NCBI GenBank assembly: GCA_019510535.1
Contig: JAEKKE010000187.1
Span: 1-10,694, forward strand
Direction of reading: 5' to 3'
Source of the DNA: Acidobacteriota bacterium
GTDB taxonomy: Bacteria > Acidobacteriota > Terriglobia > Terriglobales > Acidobacteriaceae
DNA length: 10,694 bases
Below, piece after piece: positions 6,676 to 10,694 of this stretch. Below the pieces are notes generated by a model that worked only from the letters and a program-made list of their open reading frames with translations, ran no database searches and was not told the DNA's origin. How positions within the stretch are numbered: the stretch's first letter is position 1; every line of letters starts with the position of its first letter. A program made the translations under genes and the position numbers.

Positions 6676-7437
6676 ATGTCGGAACGTGTGCAGTCGCAAC
6701 TGATTACAGCCTCGCAGGTGGCACGGGAGGCCTCCGTGCGCCAGGGAAGCAATGGCGTCTGTTTCGCGGTCTATGGAGAAGCCAAGGTCGCCGGCGCTGA
6801 TCTGGAACAGATCATCAATACCGTTCCCGGCGCCATGGCTGACGCGCTGAAGCGCAAGGCGTACTACTTCGTCCCCCTGGCCATCGCCGAGATGCGAGGC
6901 GATGTCGCCACCCGCGCCAATACGCCCGAAGACATCCTTATCTCCTCCGACTTCACCACCGAGCTCGGCGACCGCGCCAGTTGCCACCGCAATGTAGACT
7001 TCGGCACCTCCGAGGGTGTCTTCATCTCGGCGCGTCTGATGCACGACCGCTTCGCCCTGGCCTTTGAGTTCTTTATCAATGTCGGCCACGCCTTTGTGGA
7101 CCAGGCAGGTGTGCCAGAAAGCTTTTCGGAGCTTGTCTGGAAGCAGGCCCAGGCCGATGTCCGCGGCGAGACCAGCCAGGATGCCTTCGACAGCCGCAAG
7201 CAGGCCCGCACCAATAACGACGAAAAGGCACGCAGTGACTTCGCCGCGCTGGCCTTCGCCGATGCCATCGCCATCTATCTACTCTCGCTGGCCATCGATT
7301 TTGACTACACAGAACTCCGTGAGCGTGAGTATCCGCTGCTGGCTCCCACCGCGCTGGCCGAGCGCCTGAAGCTCGTCGCCGAACTCTTCCCGCCCAACCC
7401 TGGCTACGAGTTCGCCATCAAGTACCGTCGCCGCTAG
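6676..7437 (+). CDS. Conserved-looking hypothetical protein upstream of ruvA
   Basis: A 253-residue soluble protein that I do not recognise. It has no signal peptide. Residues about 1-65 are helical in character and include VCFAVYGEAK (28-37), 104-141 contain three histidines (CHRN, LMHDRF, GHAF) around an aromatic-rich stretch, 155-190 are charged and coiled-coil-like, 188-208 form a hydrophobic Ala/Leu helix, and the end is a basic YRRR. The histidines are too scattered to claim a metal site. Third-position GC is high, as in neighbours, which supports real coding. ATG 6676 is chosen over the adjacent GTG at 6673; neither has a Shine-Dalgarno sequence. The next gene starts 26 bases after the stop and ruvA soon after that, so the three probably form a transcription unit. 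A DNA-repair role by association would be speculation. Confidence 0.8.
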   Translation: MSERVQSQLITASQVAREASVRQGSNGVCFAVYGEAKVAGADLEQIINTVPGAMADALKRKAYYFVPLAIAEMRGDVATRANTPEDILISSDFTTELGDRASCHRNVDFGTSEGVFISARLMHDRFALAFEFFINVGHAFVDQAGVPESFSELVWKQAQADVRGETSQDAFDSRKQARTNNDEKARSDFAALAFADAIAIYLLSLAIDFDYTELREREYPLLAPTALAERLKLVAELFPPNPGYEFAIKYRRR

Positions 7438-7463
7438 GGCGCCCCAGGAGACGCCTTAGACAC

Positions 7464-7736
7464 ATGCGCACGAAGATCATCATTGCGGTCTTCGCCTTCC
7501 TCGGGCTCTTCGCAGGCGCCTTCAGTCTCTGGACCGCAGGGAACAGCATCCGCTACGGCGTTCCTCTCGGCAGCTTCTGGACCCTCGTGACCACCATCAT
7601 CTGCCCACCTGTTCACTGGCTGCGTTATGCGACAAGTCTCTGGCCCCTGCTGCTCCTGGCCAACATCGTTCTCTACTCTGTTCTCGGTCTCGTGACCGGA
7701 CAGCTTTTGCCATCAGGTAGAACAACCAGAAACTAG
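7464..7736 (+). CDS. Small hydrophobic membrane protein, unknown function
   Basis: A 90-residue protein with a basic N-terminus (MRTK), a first transmembrane helix at about 5-24, a semi-hydrophobic stretch (36-49) and a second clear helix at about 60-80, then a short polar tail. No cysteine pair or catalytic motif is visible and I do not recognise the family. An AGGAG (7446-7450) lies 13 bases before the ATG, farther than ideal, so translation may rely partly on the preceding gene, which ends 26 bases upstream. Its last codons (from about 7724) and its TAG stop (7734-7736) lie inside a heptamer repeat tract, so the sequence of the C-terminal residues TTRN may be set by repeat spread rather than selection. 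ruvA follows 29 bases later on the same strand. Confidence 0.7.
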   Translation: MRTKIIIAVFAFLGLFAGAFSLWTAGNSIRYGVPLGSFWTLVTTIICPPVHWLRYATSLWPLLLLANIVLYSVLGLVTGQLLPSGRTTRN

Positions 7737-7765
7737 CAACTAGCAACCAGGAACCAGCAACCAGC
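7724..7765. repeat. Heptanucleotide tandem tract B abutting the ruvA start
   Basis: Six uninterrupted 7-base units: AACCAGA, AACTAGC, AACTAGC, AACCAGG, AACCAGC, AACCAGC, ending at 7765, the base before the ruvA ATG. It contains the stop codon of the upstream membrane protein gene. The only Shine-Dalgarno-like bases for ruvA (AGGAA, 7749-7753) are within it, created by the single G at the end of unit four. Confidence 0.9.
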
Positions 7766-8362
7766 ATGATTGCTCACCTTCGCGGAACGCTCCTCGCCAA
7801 ACATCCCAACCAGGCCATCGTCGAGGCGGCAGGTGTGGGCTACGATGTCACCATCTCGATTGAGACCTTCACCCATCTTCCCGAAGAAGGCCGGGAGGTG
7901 AAGCTGCACATCCATACCCACGTGCGCGAGGACGCCATCGCTCTCTTCGGCTTTGTCGAGCGCGACGAGAAGAAACTCTTCGAGAAGCTGATCACCGTCA
8001 GCGGCATCGGTCCCAAGCTGGCCGTGACTGTTCTCTCCGGGCTTCCCTCGCAGCGTCTTGTCGCCGCCATTCGCGCGCAGGACCACGCCACACTGACCAG
8101 GGTTCCGGGCATCGGCAAAAAGACCGCCGAACGCGTCGTGCTGGAACTAAAGGACAAGCTGGAGGAGTTTGCCCTGCCCACATCGCAGGCCTCCGCTCGA
8201 CCCGCAGGCGCAGCAACAGAAGACGTCCTCTCTGCCCTCACCAATCTCGGCTACCAGAAACCGGCAGCCGAGAAGGCCATGGAAGCCGCGCTGAAGAAAG
8301 AACCCAACATCGCCGACGACTTCGAACAACTCTTCCGCGCCACCCTCGCCGCCATCCGCTAA
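7766..8362 (+). CDS. ruvA: Holliday junction branch migration complex subunit RuvA
   Basis: A 198-residue protein of normal RuvA length. RuvA tetramers bind four-way DNA junctions and load the RuvB motor for branch migration during recombinational repair. Domain I, an OB fold, covers about 1-63 and starts with the usual MIAHLRG; the acidic pin residues that keep the junction open are present as E55 and D56 in VREDA. Domain II (64-140) carries two helix-hairpin-helix DNA-binding motifs, VSGIGPKLA (78-86) and VPGIGKKTAERV (113-124). A flexible Ala/Ser/Pro linker (138-150) leads to domain III (151-198), the RuvB-contacting three-helix bundle with ALTNLGY (157-163). Neither ruvB nor ruvC is adjacent here. 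The start is fixed by homology at 7766, but the leader is a heptamer repeat with only a weak AGGAA 12 bases away. A probable terminator lies about 90 bases downstream. Confidence 0.97.
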   Translation: MIAHLRGTLLAKHPNQAIVEAAGVGYDVTISIETFTHLPEEGREVKLHIHTHVREDAIALFGFVERDEKKLFEKLITVSGIGPKLAVTVLSGLPSQRLVAAIRAQDHATLTRVPGIGKKTAERVVLELKDKLEEFALPTSQASARPAGAATEDVLSALTNLGYQKPAAEKAMEAALKKEPNIADDFEQLFRATLAAIR

Positions 8363-8404
8363 GGCAACCACCAACCCTGGGTGCCCCGGGTCCCGGGATC
8401 CGCG

Positions 8405-8527
8405 GCGAACTTGTTTCGCTGGGGTGATGTCCCGTTTCTGGGACCTGAATGTTCGTGCGAAAGCTCGAACCGTCTTTTTGGTCATCCCGCAGGGATCTGT
8501 TTTAAGAGCCAGATGAGGCACGGCTCT
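8405..8527. other. Array of five consecutive hairpins, candidate dispersed repeat
   Basis: Within the gap between ruvA and padR five non-overlapping stems follow each other: GCGAA/TTCGC (8405-8419), GTCCC/GGGAC (8429-8444), GTTCGTGC/GCTCGAAC closing a GAAA loop (8451-8470), ATCCC-GCA-GGGAT (8484-8496) and AGAGCC/GGCTCT (8505-8527). GC-rich CCCGGG repeats (8386-8398) precede them. The open frames crossing the array look like chance. Such density of stems suggests a structured RNA or a palindromic intergenic repeat; which one cannot be told from one copy. Confidence 0.5.
8451..8479 (+). terminator. Probable rho-independent terminator downstream of ruvA
   Basis: GTTCGTGC (8451-8458) pairs with GCTCGAAC (8463-8470), with one T-T mismatch, around a stable GAAA tetraloop, and is followed after four bases by TTTTT (8475-8479). 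It is 88 bases after the ruvA stop. The gap before the T-tract and the mismatch make it weaker than the terminator at 4241-4277. Confidence 0.5.
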
Positions 8528-8540
8528 GAGCAAACCCAGA

Positions 8541-8577
8541 CCGTACGTCTTCAACTTTCAACTTTTAACCTTCAACG
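8541..8577. repeat. Heptanucleotide tandem tract C with CCGTACGTC flank
   Basis: CCGTACGTC (8541-8549) is followed by four 7-base units: TTCAACT (8550-8556), TTCAACT (8557-8563), TTTAACC (8564-8570) and TTCAACG (8571-8577). The first 24 bases are identical to 6316-6339 in the same orientation. It ends 18 bases before the padR promoter. Confidence 0.85.
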
Positions 8578-8595
8578 AGCACCACGGGCGCTCCC

Positions 8596-8625
8596 TTGAC
8601 AGTCCGATAGTCGGATGTCTACCAT
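8596..8625 (+). promoter_or_regulatory. padR-permease promoter
   Basis: An exact TTGACA -35 (8596-8601) and TACCAT -10 (8620-8625, 4 of 6 matches) with an 18-base spacer. Transcription would start near 8632, about 13 bases before the ATG at 8645. This rules against the in-frame upstream ATG at 8615, which lies inside the promoter. Confidence 0.7.
8598..8619. promoter_or_regulatory. Inverted-repeat operator, probably bound by PadR
   Basis: GACA-g-TCCGA-TAG-TCGGA-TGTC is an inverted repeat of 9 matched positions per arm, interrupted by one extra base in the left arm. It fills the space between -35 and -10, so a bound dimer would block RNA polymerase. PadR-family repressors commonly control their own operon through such sites; binding here is inferred. 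Confidence 0.6.
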
Positions 8626-8644
8626 CGCGCTCATCGAGGGTCGA

Positions 8645-9010
8645 ATGGCTTCCATCAAAGACCAAGCGAAGCAACGGAGCGCAGTTCTACAGGGAACACT
8701 GGATATGCTGATCCTCCGGACCCTGCTCTATGGCTCCGCCCATGGGCGCGAGATCGGAAAGCATATCCAGCGAACGACAAACGACTTCTTGCAGATGCAG
8801 CATGGTTCGCTCTATCCGGCTCTGCACCGCCTGGAGAAACGAGGCTGGGTCACTTCGAAATGGGAGACGGCTCCTGATCGCAACCGGGAGTTCAAGTATT
8901 ACCGGTTGACCGAGAAAGGCCGGAAACAGCTCCTGGTCGAAGAATCGCAGTGGAAGCAGATGATGGAAGCCGTCGCCCGCGTGATGTGGCCTACCGGTGA
9001 GGAGAGCTGA
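8645..9010 (+). CDS. PadR-family transcriptional regulator
   Basis: A 121-residue winged-helix DNA-binding protein of the short PadR subfamily. The N-terminal helix begins LQGTLDMLILRTL (15-27), the recognition region contains GSLYPALHRLEKRGW (54-68), and the wing is WETAPDRNREFKYYRLTEKG (73-92), all typical of the family. A C-terminal helix (about 93-115) serves dimerisation. ATG 8645 is chosen over ATG 8615: the latter falls inside the promoter and adds ten residues (MSTIALIEGR) unlike the family, while 8645 has GAGGG (8636-8640) 4 bases upstream. The stop is separated by one base from the permease start, so the genes are translationally coupled. It most likely represses its own operon until a signal, often a toxic compound or cell-envelope stress in this family, releases it; the effector cannot be predicted. 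Confidence 0.95.
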   Translation: MASIKDQAKQRSAVLQGTLDMLILRTLLYGSAHGREIGKHIQRTTNDFLQMQHGSLYPALHRLEKRGWVTSKWETAPDRNREFKYYRLTEKGRKQLLVEESQWKQMMEAVARVMWPTGEES

Positions 9011-9011
9011 G

Positions 9012-10694
9012 ATGCGATGGTGGCAGATCAGGAAACGCAATGACGACCTTGAGCGTGAGCTGCTCTGTGACCTCGAACTCGAAGAAGAAGAGCAACGGGA
9101 ACGCGGAGTGCCACCAGAGGAAGCGGCCAAGGCTGCCCGCCGGGCTTTCGGCAACGTCGCGCTCATCCGCGAACGGACCCATGAAGCCTGGGGTTTGGCG
9201 CCTATAGAACGCTTCTGGCAGGATCTTCTCTATGCTCTGCGCTCCGTGCGGCGAGCGCCTTTGCTTTTCACTGCCGCGGTCCTTGCGCTGGCGTTTGGTA
9301 TCGGGCTCAACGCGGGGGGTTTCACTTTGTTGAACTCAATCCTCCTGCAGCCGCCGACCTTTAAAGATCCGGGTAGCTTCGTTCAGGTCTATCCACGCTA
9401 CACGGGATGGTCTACGCGGGAGGATCAGTTTTCCTGGTTAACCACGGAAGATTATGACGCCATGCGCAGCCGCTCAAAGGTGCTTGAGGATGTTGCAGCA
9501 TGGTCGGTGTCTTCTGCAGTTCTTGAGGAAGGAAACCAACCGAATGCCGCAGCACGGGTCACCTGCAACTACTTCCATATCTTCGGTGTCGATCGCCCGC
9601 TCACCGGGCGGTTTTTCGTCTCCGCAGACTGCAGCCGCGGCTACGCGGCGCAGGTGGCAGTGCTCAGCGAGGCGACCTGGACGACGGACTTCGGCAGCGA
9701 CTCGCACATCATCGGAACGACCATTCACCTGAACGGGGCGCCCTTCCAGGTCATTGGCATTGTTTCCTCGGATTCGGCAAACTTCCTGCCCGCCGGTATT
9801 TTCGTTCCGTATACAGCGGAGCCGTTGCTCGATCGGGGTAGAGATCTACTCAGCAGCGCTGACGTACCGTGGCTCGGCGTGGCAGGCCGGTTGCGCCCAG
9901 GATTCTCGCGAGCGGATGCACGGGCCGAGCTATCGACCATCATGAGCCAGCAGGACCGCGCTTACGTTAAGGGACACGCTTCTTCCTTTGATCGCAAAAC
10001 GAATCTTGTCCTGACGAACGGATCGTTTGTCGAAAACCCGGCTATTCGCGATCGGGTGGTCGCGATGATGGCGTTGATCCTGGGACCGCTTACCCTCATC
10101 CTGCTGCTGGCCTGCTGCAACGTGACCATGCTTTTTCTTTCGCGCGCAGTCACACGCCGCGGTGAAATCGCGACACGCCTCGCGTTGGGAGCTAGCCGCG
10201 GACAGCTCGCTCGCATGCTGCTGGCGGAGAGTCTGCTTACGGCTATCATCGGCGGGGCTCTCAGCATCCTGCTCGTTTACCGGGTGCCGTTGCTGATCAT
10301 GAATGCCGTCGGTTCACATCAGTCCAGATTTGTCCTGCTCATTCACCCCGACTGGCGTGTCTTTGGCTATCTTGCTCTTCTCGTCATTGCGGTAACCATC
10401 ATCTCTTCGCTGATGCCGATTCGCGCCGCATGGAAGCTGGACCTGTTGACCGCATTGAAGGGACGGGAGAGTACCGCCACCGTGGGTTCGAAAACTACGA
10501 GTGGACTGATCGTTGTACAGATCGCCCTTGGATTTGTACTTGTGTGTGGGGCCGTGATGTTCGGCCGTCTGCCCAGCCTAATTACCGGCATGGACGCAGG
10601 CTTCGATACCCGCCACACGATAGCCGTGCCGCTCGACGTGGACACATCTGCTGCGAATCATGCTGGCGCGCTCACTTTTTACAGTGCCCTCGAA
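9012..10694 (+). CDS. ADOP-type ABC transporter permease (MacB/FtsX fold), 3' end missing
   Basis: At least 561 residues, still open at the window end. The first 60 residues form the soluble, charged N-terminal segment of acidobacterial duplicated orphan permeases (DDLERELLCDLELE, then RRAFGN). A first transmembrane helix (about 84-108) is followed by a MacB-like periplasmic core domain (about 110-335). FtsX-type helices follow at about 349-375, 402-425, 452-475 and, starting the second half, 497-518; the cytoplasmic loop RRGEIATRLALGASRGQLARMLLAES (382-407) is the classic FtsX/MacB signature. Family members duplicate the core plus FtsX unit and reach roughly 800-900 residues, so about a third is missing here. 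GAGGAG (8999-9004) is 7 bases ahead of the ATG. No ATPase gene is seen beside it, in keeping with the 'orphan' name. Substrate unknown; mechanotransmission or export is inferred from MacB/FtsX relatives. Confidence 0.93.
   Translation, partial: MRWWQIRKRNDDLERELLCDLELEEEEQRERGVPPEEAAKAARRAFGNVALIRERTHEAWGLAPIERFWQDLLYALRSVRRAPLLFTAAVLALAFGIGLNAGGFTLLNSILLQPPTFKDPGSFVQVYPRYTGWSTREDQFSWLTTEDYDAMRSRSKVLEDVAAWSVSSAVLEEGNQPNAAARVTCNYFHIFGVDRPLTGRFFVSADCSRGYAAQVAVLSEATWTTDFGSDSHIIGTTIHLNGAPFQVIGIVSSDSANFLPAGIFVPYTAEPLLDRGRDLLSSADVPWLGVAGRLRPGFSRADARAELSTIMSQQDRAYVKGHASSFDRKTNLVLTNGSFVENPAIRDRVVAMMALILGPLTLILLLACCNVTMLFLSRAVTRRGEIATRLALGASRGQLARMLLAESLLTAIIGGALSILLVYRVPLLIMNAVGSHQSRFVLLIHPDWRVFGYLALLVIAVTIISSLMPIRAAWKLDLLTALKGRESTATVGSKTTSGLIVVQIALGFVLVCGAVMFGRLPSLITGMDAGFDTRHTIAVPLDVDTSAANHAGALTFYSALE

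Noticed and set aside
8147..8554. Minus-strand open frame of 135 codons across the ruvA end and the hairpin array
   Set aside because: Half overlaps ruvA antisense and the rest reads through palindromic intergenic sequence; no ribosome site or domain.
8615..8644. Upstream ATG as padR start
   Set aside because: The codon lies between the -35 and -10 elements of a convincing promoter, so it would not be in the message.
1..10694. CRISPR array, tRNA or rRNA genes, transposase or phage genes
   Set aside because: Looked for on both strands: no spaced direct repeats of CRISPR size, no tRNA-like cloverleaf and no transposase or integrase motifs were seen.

Overview
The window most resembles a soil Acidobacteriota chromosome, class Terriglobia (Terriglobus/Granulicella/Edaphobacter type). 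The main evidence is the right-hand end. A short PadR regulator sits one base ahead of a large permease with the architecture of the acidobacterial duplicated orphan permease (ADOP) family. The moderately high GC and the secreted M28 peptidase fit this. The assignment is inference from gene content and was not tested by database search.

Layout. 1-45 is the tail of an upstream gene. 106-1155 (+) encodes a Tat-exported purple acid phosphatase of the TRAP/ACP5 type. It converges on thrS (1238-3268, -), threonyl-tRNA synthetase, with a 14-bp hairpin between them. A 670-base gap with several hairpins leads to a 91-residue Cys/His-rich small protein (3939-4214, +). Two strong back-to-back terminators separate it from a secreted M28 zinc aminopeptidase with a probable PA domain (4329-6101, -). 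A 99-residue membrane protein (6351-6650, -) diverges from a + strand run made of an unrecognised 253-residue protein (6676-7437), a 90-residue membrane protein (7464-7736) and ruvA (7766-8362), the Holliday junction DNA-binding subunit. After a gap with five consecutive hairpins and a probable terminator come padR (8645-9010) and the ADOP permease (9012 to the window end, cut off).

How the parts work together. The phosphatase and peptidase are both exported and fit nutrient scavenging. thrS and ruvA are housekeeping genes. padR and the permease form a self-contained module. An exact TTGACA promoter there has an inverted repeat filling its spacer, as expected if PadR represses its own operon.

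The least explained signal is a family of heptanucleotide tandem tracts at gene borders: four units at 6325-6352, six at 7724-7765 (touching the ruvA start codon) and four at 8550-8577. Two of the three share an exact 24-base block including nine bases of non-repeat flank. With the hairpin array before padR they suggest dispersed, possibly mobile, intergenic repeats. No tRNA, rRNA, CRISPR array, transposase or defence system was found.
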